A stretch of DNA of 64,000 nucleotides from Auanema rhodensis (Eukaryota; Nematoda; Chromadorea; Rhabditida; Rhabditidae), in contig OZ059897.1 of assembly GCA_964057225.1 (NCBI GenBank), forward strand, positions 15,872,001 to 15,936,000. The letters are read 5' to 3'. The notes under the pieces are model-generated. The model saw nothing but the letters and a program-made list of their open reading frames with translations. It did no database searches and was not told where the DNA came from. Shown one piece after another: positions 41,361-54,500 of this stretch (the stretch's first letter is position 1; every line of letters begins with the position of its first letter). The translations under genes were made by a program, and so were the position numbers.

Positions 41361-43309
41361 GCATTTTTTCTCACTGATACAACTTGGAACACGTCCATGT
41401 CATTCACTTTGAAAGGTGTAAAAAACTCGAAAGTGACGTAAAATACTGTTTAAAGCGTATATATGCTAAAAAACAAATGAAACATAATAACTTTTTGCTT
41501 AGTGTTAACTCAATCGAATATATTCTAGTAATCTATTTGGATTTTAATATAGGCTTAGAATGTTTTTGAAACAAAATTTTTAATAAATAGTTATTCAAAG
41601 GTCTAAACTAAATGGTTACGTATTGATAAAGCAACATTACATCTTTCTACAAATTATTTCCTGTAGCACCTAGATATCTTGATCAAATTTAAAATATCCG
41701 AGTATAATGCTCATATGAATAACTTGATTTATCTTTATTTTTAAAAAAATATCAAATAAAATAAAAAAGCAGATGAAAAGAATAAAAAATACTTCCGGCG
41801 GGGCAAAGGAAGTAAAAATGATTCAAAGAATCAATTGCTTCTGAATGGGATCATCATCATCCCTAACACTCAGAGCAGAGAATTTATCATCATGTTGGTC
41901 ACAAATCACCAGGGAAAGAGAGAATAGTCTCAAGGGATAGATAAAGAAAAGCACATGCCAAGTGATCTCTACTAATCTTTCCAAAAATACATCTGTTAAA
42001 GAGTATCCAACATTAAGGGTTTTCACTATTTTTTTTGTTTTCTTACTATATATACTTATTGTATACTGTACTTGTATACATACATTATATCTAAAATACC
42101 GTAATATATAAAATAAAAACGTTTACCAATGAAAAATAAGTGAATTAGTTCAAAATAACCTTTTTACAAAATGATTTAGCTAAACTTTTGAACTTTATTA
42201 AAAACTTTGACCTCACTCTTCAACATTTTGGGTAGTAAAGCCTTGTGACAAGATTGAGAAAGTGATGAGCAATTGTTCTTCAATTTGAAACATGTCTTAG
42301 TGAAAAGAAATTTACGTTTTGCACGAGAGACTTTTGAAATTTGGACTTCAAATTTAATTGTTTTTCAAAGTATTATTTTATTTTAAAATCATCGATCAAA
42401 TTAAGAAAATGAATTGATGAGACGCTTCAATTACATAAACTAAAAATAAGAGATAAAAAAAGCAAAAAAAAGATAAAAATAAAACTGTTTTCTATTTTTA
42501 ACAAAAAAAATGACAAAAGAATAGTTGCTGAAGTTCTATAATGTCTATTTCAATTGAGATATAGCATTAATGAATAAGAGCTTATACACAATACTAAATG
42601 CAATATTTCGAATATGGAATTAGGTGTTCTCATAGCTTGAACTTCAGAAAAATAAGTTTCACCCTCAGTGGCGTTCTTCAAAGCAATTGTTATATCCTCA
42701 TGATTGATATAACAGTGAGATCTAGATAACGCCTCGAAAATCACAATTGCTTCACCGGAATCTCCCGATCGATCAAAAGCATTTCCAAAAATATTATATA
42801 TTATATCATTTTATCGTAGTCCTTGAATTCTTTTAGCATAATTCATTGAGTTCCGATCCCTTTAAAATATTATAACAAGGATTTTAAATGATAATATTTG
42901 TTCCAAACAACTTTATTTTAGTTTTATGTTGTCGACATGTCACCGCACAGAGGTCTTGATCGGAAAAAGCTTACAAGTGGCGAGAAAAAAACAGCAAAGT
43001 TTTCAACTTTTAGTTCAAAATAGTCAATAAAATAGTGAAATTATACTTTATATCATATTGAGATTTATTATCTACGATATCTCAATGATCAAAGGGCAAA
43101 TTAGAAAAAATAGCGTTAATCTAATTTATTTTAAGCTTAGAACTTTTTTTTGAAAAAATAAATGATTAACGAGCAAAAGAATAAAGGCTTTCGATGTTTT
43201 TTGAAGAAACAAAGATGAAACTGAAGAAAATCCAAAAATACTCAAGTATTAGATTTAACAATACGGTTATAACTCATAATTCGAAAATGTTAATAAGTAT
43301 ATTGTATAC
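41361..43309. other. sparse AT-rich region with two weak coding fragments
   Basis: Mostly AT-rich and non-coding. Two - strand fragments have protein-like composition: 42600-42770 (contains VIFEALSRSHCYINHED) and 41823-41900 (ends DDDDPIQKQLIL before a stop). Either could be a downstream exon of the incomplete gene at 43310-43745, but no convincing acceptor with the right phase links them. Confidence 0.3.
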
Positions 43310-43745
43310 CTCTCGTTCGCCTGCTTGCTTAGCCCCACGATCTGAGGTACTACTAGAATGCCTTCTCAGTTTTGAAACAAATGAAGGTTCCGTCATTAGT
43401 AGCAAAGAAGGACCTAAAATACAATGAAATTATACAATTATTAATGTTTTCCATTATATCAAAAAGCTCACGTCGATGATCCATAGTAATAGATTGAACT
43501 CGCTGAGGTGTAGATTCATCTTCTAAAGGTTCTAGGAGCCCATTCGATCTTCGCCGTCGCATTTGGCTCTATATTCAAAAACTCGTGAAAGCATTTCTTT
43601 AAGTAAAATACAAAATTAACTTACTGGATCATCTCTTGTGATTACAGAATGTCTGAAAATATTTAAAACAATTACACATGTATGCATAGTTAAATTACCT
43701 TCTGTCTCTTTCTATTGACACTTTAAGTAATGCTGGACTCAGCAT
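43310..43745 (-). CDS. 5' exons of an unresolved gene encoding a basic, RRxS-rich protein
   Basis: Four exons on the - strand (43699-43745, 43625-43652, 43472-43568, 43310-43413) have good splice sites and matching phases, giving 92 codons from ATG 43745. The product is hydrophilic and carries repeated RRxS/RRRRS motifs (RRHS, RRRRS, RRPS, RRHS), each a textbook site for PKA or related kinases. It looks like a regulatory N-terminus, as in some channels or phosphodiesterases, but I cannot name the family. After 43310 there is a clear donor, yet I could not place the next exon with confidence. It may lie anywhere down to 41000. Confidence 0.5.
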
Positions 43746-46335
43746 TTTATACTAAAAATATTAGAATAAAGAAAAAATATATGCCGACTTAATTTTAAAA
43801 AACGATAACTAATATGATGAATGAAATGTTTAACAGAGAAAACAAGAAAGAAAAAACGAAACATTGACTGACTTTGATTGAAATTGATCAACAATATGAC
43901 GAATGTTGTTGATGTTAAAAAAGAAAAATGTTCATAAGTATGTTTTACAAAACTATTTTATATATCTAATATGCATAGCTACAATTCTAACTTTAAAAAA
44001 ACCACAGAAATTCAGATGAAATATTGTATGAATCATGCAGCTTGTTGTTTATTCAAGGAGGTCGGGAACGTTTTCGTAAATAACAACAGTAATTACTTAA
44101 TTTTTTCTGGAATGCATGATAAGCAGTTGTTTTATAAGAAGCTACTAATTAAACGAAAGTAAATTTAAAATTCGATAAAAGACGGGAAAAAAGAAGATAC
44201 TGAATATCCAACTAACCTGAGAACATTGTGAGGTTTTTTTGTAAAACTTCACATTAATTCAAATAATCTCGAGCAAGTGACATTTGAATCTAATTTGTAT
44301 CATAAAACAGAATGGACTCATTAAGCTTCTTTAAAGTGAATAAAGCCTAAAAGTATGCTAAGCAGAAAAAAACTTGCTGGACTCAAGAATTAGAAAAATA
44401 GTTCTCCAAGTTCTTTTCAGCAGCATATACTGATAGCTCTACAGCACATATGCAACTTTTTGCTCCAATTTACATGGTAGAAAAGTGAAAAAAACAAAAA
44501 TAAATAAATCAATCATGAAAAACAGGTGAAAGATTTATTGGCAAATATTTTTCACCTCATCCTTCACTTCATCACAGCTACGTGCTCTACCATTGGGCAC
44601 ATCAAAGAAATTCAGAAACAATAACTGTTTGATGTTATAAATTACTTTGAATTTAGTAACAACGATAATGTTATAATGGTTTGTGAATACACTGACAACT
44701 TAAATATATACTTCCTTCTTTCAGTTTTGGTAAACTAGTGGCTGATTTGATGGCGAGAACTCAGCATTACAAAAATTTTGAACATCAAAGAAGTTTTTAA
44801 GCTGTTCTTCTTTTTGCTCTCATTTTGCAGTTTCCAAGAACGTTTGAAAATACAACAAGTATATGTGAAGATGTTTTTAAACCTTATACAAAGTTTGGAA
44901 TGAAAAAACTAGAAGAAACATAAGGCTTCTTTTATTTTTTTTTGTTTTGTTTAATATTCAATAAAAGAAAGGGAACATGCGGAAAAGTTTTGAGGGTGGA
45001 GGACAAAGGGAAAGGGAGAGAGTAAGTAAAACCGAAATAAATCGAGGAAAATGACATGAGCACTGCCTCAGTTCTAATACCAATAAACTGATAGATATTA
45101 ACCTGAGGCAAGAAAACGACAAGTAAGAAGAGGAATCGGCAACACAGCAAAATTTTGACATCGTTCTGTCACAACAGTTGTCTTACCAACAGAAAACAGA
45201 GATAAATGGATGAATCTGTCAAAGAAAAAGGTAAAAACTACAACATGATAGTTTCCTTGTTAGAATCTAATTTTTGGGTAAAGATATGACATGTTGTTCT
45301 TTTAAACTTATTGCAATTTTCTTTCACGAATAATTAAAACACCTGAAATGGATATCGTAGTACATATTACCTAATCAAAAAACAATTTTTCAAATAAAAC
45401 ATGAAAACTAAACTCAATGAAAGATGTTCATTTAACCCACAAAATAATTATCAATAGTAACTGTACACACTTCAGTCCATATCCTATGATTCCCGAACCA
45501 TGAAAATTAATATAAAATCTTTTATTTTAAATTAAATATCATAATGATGGATAAGACTTTAAAATTGCAAACTGGTGCCGCTATCTAGCTCGTAGACATC
45601 TTATTGAATCTCGAAACAAATTAATTTAAAAAACAATATAAAGGGCAAATAAAATTGAGCATTTGATAAGAAACAGAAGATACTTCTGTTGAACTCTCTG
45701 CTATCAGATAGCAGTCAGCAAGCTGTGAATATACCTACTTGCGAAATGTTTGTAAGCTATAATATCTTAGAAAAAACTGTTTTCAAACTTAAAGACGACG
45801 AGCAAAAGGCGTAAATGATCACTGATTGCCACCGTGGGATGTTTGATCAAAAAAAGCTGATTAGATGTATCTGAAAGTGTCAGCTGGCTTTTTCATTGCG
45901 CTCTTTCGACCTCTTTGGGATATTCCAATGCATTAATCATATATTTTCTCGTCTCTTTTATCTTGCATCTGATTTCAGAAATGACCCTTTATCTCCTTTT
46001 TATCACCACTTCTTTTCACCATAAGATTTTATTGCAACACGATTGATTTCAAGACTTTAAGTTAAGTGAGGCAAGATTTCACCTAAATCATGAGTTTAAC
46101 ATGAGATCAATTCGGTCCAAGATAGGGTGAGAGATGCGAATTTCTAGAAAAAAACTGTTTAAAGCGTAATCACAAAGGTCAACTATCAAAAACCCCATTT
46201 TCAATTAAAATTGTGACTGTTGATAAAGTGTCTGGACATAATGATGAAATGGTCAGCTGAAAGAAAGGATATTCATTTCGAAAACCATAGAACACAATAG
46301 CTGAAGAGAAAAACAGAATCACAATCATTTTTAAT
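43746..46335. other. intergenic region
   Basis: About 2.6 kb, AT-rich. I see no gene. Short open frames here are hydrophobic or low-complexity and lack splice or homology support. It includes the promoter side of the RRxS-rich gene and the 3' flank of PGAM5. Confidence 0.4.
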
Positions 46336-47470
46336 TTATGTGTAAGTTGCAGTATCCTTGTCAAAATGTCCAATATCTCCCATCATTTTCAACGATACTC
46401 TTCCATTAGGTCTTACTACCAGCCATGTTAAACTGCAGTTACCCAGAGAGATTCGCAGCCATCCCTCTGGAGGAAATTGCAGAGCTCTGAAATAAATTGA
46501 GTGAAGTTATTTACACATGCGAATCAAAACCTGCAAATGAAGTATCTAATCACATTAGCATGGCATACAATAATTTCATAAGAATCCTGGGTTTGTCTCG
46601 GTGAAGCTCTATGAATATGGCGACGAAAAGCTGATTCAATACGGGCTCCTTCAGAAAAGAACTCCTCAATAAAACAACTCAAACAAATATAAAATATTTG
46701 CAAAGAAAAAAGAATGAAAGCAAGATACCGAGTGAGATGGTCGGTAATGAGGTGTGTCTGGAATGGGAGGATATGGCGGACCTTCTTCTAGTAAAGAACA
46801 GGAAGATCTGAAGTAGTATTAAAAATAGTACATATACAAGAAATACTACTTCTTCAGATCAGCAGGCATTTTAGTTAAAATTAGATTCGCTGTTTCTGTA
46901 GCTCTGTTCATTGTTGACATTACGAGATTATCAAATTGAATTCCGGAAGCTGCTAATCGTTCGCCCACTTTAAGAGCTTGCTCGCGTCCTTAATGAGAAA
47001 GTTAAAATGATAGGTTTTTCTCAGAATACCCAGATCGGTCAGAAACTTAGATTCAGTTTGTAATTGATATTGACCATGCCGAATCAGAATTATATTACGT
47101 GTGGCAGTCGCCTAAATAAAATAATTTTCATAATGAATGCGCTTCAATAAAATCACAGTATTTTCTTGAAGCATTTTCTTTTTTTCCTCCTCCGAGACAA
47201 CGTTATATTTTTTTGGATCAACTAAATGACTAGGAGCACGGCTTAAAGAAATATATAAGAGCATAGTTTAAATCAACAATATATTTACAAATCCCAATTG
47301 TCATCCCAAGTTCCACGAGGAAAGTGTTCATCAAAAGAAGCGCGTTCGGTGAAAGCTGCTGACTTACTCAAGGCTTCACGGAAACCCCAGTTGTCGTTGG
47401 TATAAGCGTAACCACCAACAGCACCAGCTACTGGTACAACTACACGAAGTATTTTTTTTATTGCGGCCAT
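46336..47470 (-). CDS. pgam-5: PGAM5-type mitochondrial serine/threonine protein phosphatase
   Basis: Seven exons on the - strand (47289-47470, 47157-47241, 47030-47111, 46850-46988, 46729-46807, 46531-46664, 46336-46486) give 283 residues; human PGAM5 is 289. The N-terminus holds a short hydrophobic anchor ([14 protein letters not shown]) and the conserved WDDNWD motif needed for oligomerisation. The histidine-phosphatase core has LIRHGQY (catalytic His about residue 100) and VCHANVIRY (second His, about 224), plus [14 protein letters not shown]5 sits in mitochondrial membranes and controls mitophagy, fission and ASK1/MAPK stress signalling. Confidence 0.95.
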
Positions 47471-48599
47471 ACTCTAGAAAATAAAATAAAAATTAGCAAT
47501 AAAATGTTTTATAAATTAGGGAGACTAATCATAATAAATATCACTATCCAAGTAATGGTTTTCTGTACTTTCCGATAAGAAAATAGATAAGAAACAGTGA
47601 AACAACATATCTAGATTTCTAAACTTAAAACATCATTGGTTGAAACACATCAAAAAACTGCAAAGATATTTTTCCTAGTGTAAAGTACAGGGGATTATTA
47701 TATAAGACAACTAACAAATAATCATTTTTACGCTCGTAAACGCCGTGCGTCATTGAAACCGTAGATTAATCTAAATACGATTATCATTTGTTAAAATATT
47801 AATAGGCAATGTAAAAGTATACTTGATCTTCATCGTATATATTAAAACATTCAATTGTGTTATATTCGCTAAAACACTCCTCATATATGCTGAGTATTAA
47901 AGCAGCATAACATACTACTGTACAGATGATTGTCATTAGGTTTTATTTGAACACAGGTTGTTGAGAAGATCATATATGTATTAAATCTACTACATAACCT
48001 TAAACAGACGTAATTCTATACAAAATTGTATTATAAAATATATTGGAATAAAATTACAACAAAAAAATTTCCATTTAATACTTGTTGGTTACAAAAACAA
48101 TGTTAGGTATGATTTCTTAATGCTTAGGATATTTTTTTTTGCTAAAGCAGCATGAGATTTGGGACGTATAAAATAAACGTGAATATACATAACTCAATAC
48201 CATTAACCAAATCACCTTTAATTGGATAAATAAATTTTCTCCTAACTTTAGTTTCTTGAACCTTAAGAGAGTGGAGGAGTAGTCCAACAGTATAAGATTT
48301 AATATATTTTAATTCCATTATGTACGCATATCTTCGTGTTCGTTTTTTTTTGTTGGTTTTGAATTTTGTAAACTTCACGATTTTTACGTATTTTTTTAAA
48401 TTTATGAAGTTTATTTTCTCTCAAGTCGATTCAAAAAAGATACATCTCTATTTTTACTGTTCTCTTGATTTGTTTTAGCTATTATATTGTTATTTTGATA
48501 ACTTATTAGGAATAACTTGTCAATTACAGTTGGATATTCTCTATTGTTTTCAGTATTTTAGTTTAATCATTTTTTTATTCTTTTTTATTAAAGTTTCCA
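47471..48599. promoter_or_regulatory. divergent intergenic region between PGAM5 and TPR
   Basis: 1.1 kb of AT-rich sequence separates the two start codons. No coding potential or clear motif. A TTTTTATTC-rich tract precedes the TPR ATG at 48600. Confidence 0.4.
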
Positions 48600-51500
48600 A
48601 TGGATGATATAACCTCGGAAGAAGCTAAACCTACTGAACTATTATTGAACGAGGAAGGACTAAACCCCGTAGCTGTACCTCAAACTGCCGAAAGTGCTCC
48701 CGGTCTAGATGATCCTACTACTTCTGTGACCGAAGACGCACCTGAATTTGCTGCTATTTTTGAAGAAAATGCGTCTTATGGTAAGTTATTTAAGTTTTTT
48801 TTTGATTATTTTTTTCTTCAGAACGAGTGAACTTCACTTTGAACACGGAGTTATCAGCCGTCAAAGATCAATTAGTACAACTATCGGCACAAAAGGAACA
48901 GCTTCAACAACAGATTACTTGCATTGGTAATAAAAATTATTGTTTTTGTAGAAATATCATTTTCCAGGAAATGAATTACAAGAAAGATCTCGGCTATTCC
49001 GGCAAATGGAAGCTTCCCGAAACGAGCTTTCATTTAAATGCACTACACTGGAAGCTGAATCTATGAGGGTTAAAAATGATAAGGAAGAGAGGGATAATAT
49101 AATTAAAAATTTAACTAAAGAAAAGCATACTATAATAAGTTAGTGCTGAAACGTTGAGAGGGCTGAATCTTATATTTTCAGCTGAAAATCTCCAACTAAA
49201 AGATGAAGTTAAGAATATTGCAACGGAAAAGTCTAATCTTGCATTACAGTTACATAACTTAGAACAAGAAAAGCGAAATATTGCGGTACAATTTTGTTTT
49301 CTTCTTTTTTTTAAAATTTTGATTTCTATAGTTCGAACGAGAACGAGCTCAGACTGACAAAGCTCTTTATGAAGAATCGAAAAAGTGGTTTATGAAAGAA
49401 ATAGCTGATAAAGATAGTGCCATGACAAAACTAAGAATGGAAATTGTATTTTTCAATTATATATTAATTTTTAACTTATTTTGTTCTCAGAGTGCTATGG
49501 AAATTAAATGGCAAAATGAGCGAATGGACTATGGCAAGCAGCTGAAAGAACTCAAGATACAATCGAACAAGCTTCAGGAAATGTTGGATTTAAAAGAAGA
49601 CTCATTGTCCAAGAGCATTTCTTCCATTGAATCGGTAAGCTAAATTAATGAATTAATTAAATGTTATCAATTCGCATATTTAAAGAGAGAAGCTGATCAT
49701 CGCAAAGAGATTCAAAATCTTGAGAGGGAGATGCGCGCTAGTAAAGAACTTACAGAATTATATAAAGATTCTATGGATAAGGCTGAGCAATGCGCATCTG
49801 AGTTTAGGTAGTTGCATTTTTCAAAACACTATTAAGCTGATAATTTTAGAGAAGCTTTGAAGACCAAAGAGTCACTTGCCCAATCTACAAAGGTTTTGAT
49901 TGAAGAACTGAGACATGAGATGGAGGTTGACAAACAAAATTATATGAGTGATTTGCTTGAAAAGGATGAGCGCATTAGAGAGTTAGAAGATGAAATCCAA
50001 AAGGCTAATGAAATGTTGAAAAATAAACATGCAGGTATTGAAGGCCGGGTTATATTTAAAATTGTCGTTGCTTAGTATCGTTGAATTTAACTGAAGATGA
50101 ACTTGCCAACCTCTCACCTGCTGCAGCCGAAACTTCCAGATTTGTTAAGGGGGGCATGACTTTAACTGGAATGATGAGGTTTGTTTTATCACTAATAATG
50201 TAAATAGGTTAAGCCATTTTATAGAGAACAAGCCCGTTTAGCCGGTGAATTAGCTGCGGAGAGAGAAAGATCTTCACAATTGGAGAGTGCTATGAAAGAA
50301 ATAGTTGAAGATATTGAAAGTATTAACATTTCGTCTTAGTTTTTTAACATACACTTTTAGCAAATGCACCTCATCTTCTTCATCAAAAGCAACAGATGGA
50401 TAAATTGTTTGATGAAAATAGTAGATTGAAAGAACAATTGGAATCTGCTGATCAGAATAGATATAAGTTAGAGAGTAGTAGAGATGCCGCAATCAGAGAG
50501 TTGGCATTCACCCGAGCTGAATTAGAAAAATTCCAAAGAGATTTGATGGACTTAACAAAGAAGGTATGTATTTAATTTGAAATTTAAATTATTCGGATCT
50601 TTCAGCATCAACATCTCTTATTTGTTCTTGAGAAAGAGCGAATGGTTCGAGATACTAACAGCCCACCACCTTCAGATGACGATGATCGCTTATTGTATGA
50701 TAGCATTGTCCAACTTCAAAAGTAGGATAATGAATGTTTTCACCTTATTTCTATAATCCTTTAAGGCGTAATATGCAGCTGGAGTCTGAATTAGCTAGTG
50801 AGAAGGCTTCTGCTGGACAAGCTCTGATGGCTGCCCAAAACACTGAGTTAGTTAATTATATAATAGATTTATATTAAATTTATGAAATGAGCAGAATGGA
50901 TAAACTGAAAATTGAATTGGAAACTCATATTTCTACCAATGAAAGACTCTCTGTGCAGTTGGAGCAAATGCAAACTGCATTTGACACTGTAAGCCTTTTT
51001 ATTGTGAATTTCAAACTCACGAGATTTTAGCTTCAAGAACAGTCTAAACGCTTATCTGCGTTAGTTGAGGACAATGTTAGTGCCGCTGAAGCAAGATGCG
51101 CTCGACAAAAGGCTGAGGATGCTATAGCCGAGGTTTTTTTTCTCTAGAATTGTTTCTATTGAATGAAAGTTTCAGTTACGATCAGCCGAGATGAAGATAG
51201 CTCGTTTAGAAGAAACTGTTAATTATCTGAAAGAAGAAAAAGCTATAAATAACAAGTAAAATTTATTTGTTAGGTTGCTTTGCAGTTGCTAAACTAATAA
51301 TTTCAGAACTAGTGAAGAAAAAATAGCTGCTTATCAATCAACGATTAATGAATTGTCTCAAACAAGAGCTAAGCTAGAAGCTGAGTTTGAACAGCAAAAA
51401 CAGATAGCTCTAACATCTTCTAAGGTTCTTTTGCTTGTTTTTCATGTTACCAGTAAATATATATATATATAGGAACTCGAGCTTATTGAAAAGGAAATTT

Positions 51501-54500
51501 CACAAACTAAAAAAGATTACGAACAAGCTGTGGCTGCTGAGCAGGCTGCGAATCAAAAACTTTCAGATTTTACAGCCAAGCATATTGAAATGCATGATCA
51601 GTATACTACTTACAAGTATACCTATCCGTATTTTACCTATTTGATCATAAATGTTTAGAATTAAATACACTGTTCTTGAGGAGGAACAGAAGCAAGCGAA
51701 CCTATTGATTGGTAGATTACAAGGACAAATTGAACTCTTTAAATCCACTTCTTTCGCTGATCAACAAATGGTATTTGCTTTTTTTGTTTTGAGCATTATA
51801 ATTTTGGTTCCAGATGTCGTCATTGACTGAGTTATCTACAAGATTATCGCGAATGGAAGCTGAAAAACAAGTTCGTCTTGGTAACCAAGTAGAGGTCAGT
51901 ATCATCAGTATTTGTACTTAATTTTACATTGAAATTAGGTTATGCAAATGGAAAGTGAGACTTTGAAAACTACTGCCGCTAGAGCTACTGCTCAGCTAAC
52001 CCAAGCGAGAAATGATGCTAAAGTTCAACAGGTGCTTAGTAACCACTCTAGTTTTAAGCTATTTATGTTTTAGTACAAATTAGAGCAACATATAACCCTT
52101 CTTGGAACTCAGCTATCCGAAAAAGAAGAGCAACTTCGTGTTTCTGATTTACAACTCAATGAGTTAAAGGCTCGTTTAGCCAGCATACAATCGCAGTATT
52201 CCGGTGAAGATAATACTGATGGTATGCATATATTCATCTATAAATATTTTCCTAATTCACCCTTTAGATATGAGTCCGGAACGATTAAAGAAAGAATGCC
52301 AACAATTAAAGAACCGTGCACAATATCTTGAGAATCAATGTGAAGAATTAAAGAACAAACTTTCAGCTGCTGAAGTTGAGGTGGCTAGAAAAGAAGATGA
52401 GATGACGAAGTAAGGATTTTGACATTTATAACGTTTATAATTCTGTTTAAGACTGTTTACGCATAGTGGTAAGATGGAGACTGGTCTTGTCGAAGCTCAA
52501 AGAGTAGGCGTACTTGAGAGAGCTAGACTTGAAGACCGCGCTCAGGCGGCTGAAACGTAATTATGATCTGAAATTTATCACAAACTTAATCCCACTTGCA
52601 GAAGAGCTGATGGACTCAGTGTCACTATCAGTGAGCTACGTACCGCTCTGGATACTAAAGAGAACGAAATCGTCGACCTTCGCATTAATCATCTGAAGGT
52701 TTTACTTTCATTTCTTCCAAAAATATGAATTATTTAGAATATTAATGATCTTCAACAACGTGTTGACGTTCAAGCTCAAATTATGAGCACCAGTGAGGAT
52801 GAAATCAAAGTGTGTAAAACAACAATCGAGAACATGAAGATTGAAATGGAAAAGAAAGAAGCTGAATTTAATGCTGTAATTACTATTATAAGTGGTTTTA
52901 TCTCATTTTTTTTTGCATTAGATGGTTGATGAGGTTGCTACAGCTACTGAACAGTATGGGGATGTGCAAGCAAAATTATCATTATTGGAGGCACGTATAC
53001 AAGCAGAACAAGAAAAAGTATTCCAAGCACAGGAATCAACAAGAATCGTAAGACTTTTGTTGTTATGTATCTATGTATTTATTTAATGTTTTTAAGGCTG
53101 AAGAATGTCGTGCATCAGCGGAAAATAGCTTGGCTCAGCTCACCAAGAAAGTTGAAGAGGACGAAGTTAAATGGCAAGAAATTATTCAACAAAATAGTGC
53201 TCGTGTTGCAGAATTAATTAAGCAATATGAAGAAGTATTCAGTACATGTAAAATAACTTCAAATCTTTTTTTTTTAAGCTTATTGTCAAGTTTGGTTCTG
53301 AAGAAAGTGTAGCTCACGATCCTGAACTACCTCAATCCGTTATTTGTTCTCAACAGGGAGTCATACAGTTTTTGAGGGACGAAAAAGAAGCTGTATGGAT
53401 TATATCGTTGATTATTTCATACCCATTCATGATTTAGACCTCTAATAGAGCCATGAAGTCCGAAATAGAAGTTCTCAGATTAAGAGCCGAAGCCAGAGAG
53501 TTGTCATCTGGAAGGGACGAATTAGTGAATAAAGTGAAACGATTAGAAATTGAAGCTGGTGTTGCTGGGGAAGCTTTGGCCGAAAAAGCTCAACTAGTAT
53601 ATTTTTCTTTAAAGTTAAAATTCGAAAGTTATATTTTCAGCTCAAAAAGGTTGAAGAGTTACTCAGCTTCCAACAACAATGCGTGAGAATACAAGGTGAA
53701 AAGGAAAGACTTGTTCAAGTTTGTACCGAAAGTCAGAAGAAGGTTTTGTGTAGCAGCATAATATTGAAACGTTTGTTTGTTTTTAGGTTAAAGATTATGA
53801 GGCTGAGATTGAAAAATTGAAACAAGAAGTTGCTAGTTCTCTTCAACATGCTACTCAACAGGAGGCTCAAACTGTTAAGCTTCAAAAGGAGTTGGAAATT
53901 TTGAATGAACGGCTAGGATCCATGCGTCAAGAAAAGACAAATCAACTAGCGTATGGTTCTCGAAAAATGTTAGGTTTTCATGTTATTTTTGTAGTGCTCA
54001 AGTTGAACAGTTGACCGCAAAAGTTCAGCTTCTCACTAAAGAAAATCTGACACTCGCTGCTCAAGAGTAGGTTGACGCTTTTCTAATATTATACATTGTT
54101 TTTTTTGAGGAAGAATTATGAAGGTTACAAATCGAAATTTGAACAAGCCCGTTCTTTGGCCATCAAGTATAGAGATCAGGTTAGATTACAAATTACTTTA
54201 TTATTGTGTGATTTTCATTATTAATATTATTATTATTAGTCATGATTATTGTGAGAACAAATTAATCACTAGTAGTAGTAGGGGAATTTCTTCTATCCAA
54301 GAACACGCCCTGCTTCTCCTCCGGCGAGAAGATCGAAGAATTTACTTTTTCTATTGGGGAATAGTGGGTTATAGAATGGATCTTGTAATTTGAATTTCGG
54401 CTCAAATATAGGAAGAGGCGAAAGTGTGGGCAGATCCTTGCTTTTCTTATCTAAATAGAAATAATATAAAAAAATATTTTTTTCCAAATTACCTTCTGGA

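Noticed and set aside
43971-44162. 63-codon frame on the + strand
   Set aside because: Composition follows local AT content (Asn/Lys/Phe), with no splice or homology support.
44932-45161. Hydrophobic open frames resembling a signal peptide on the - strand
   Set aside because: They overlap in two frames, sit in purine-rich low-complexity DNA, and have no splice sites leading to further coding sequence.
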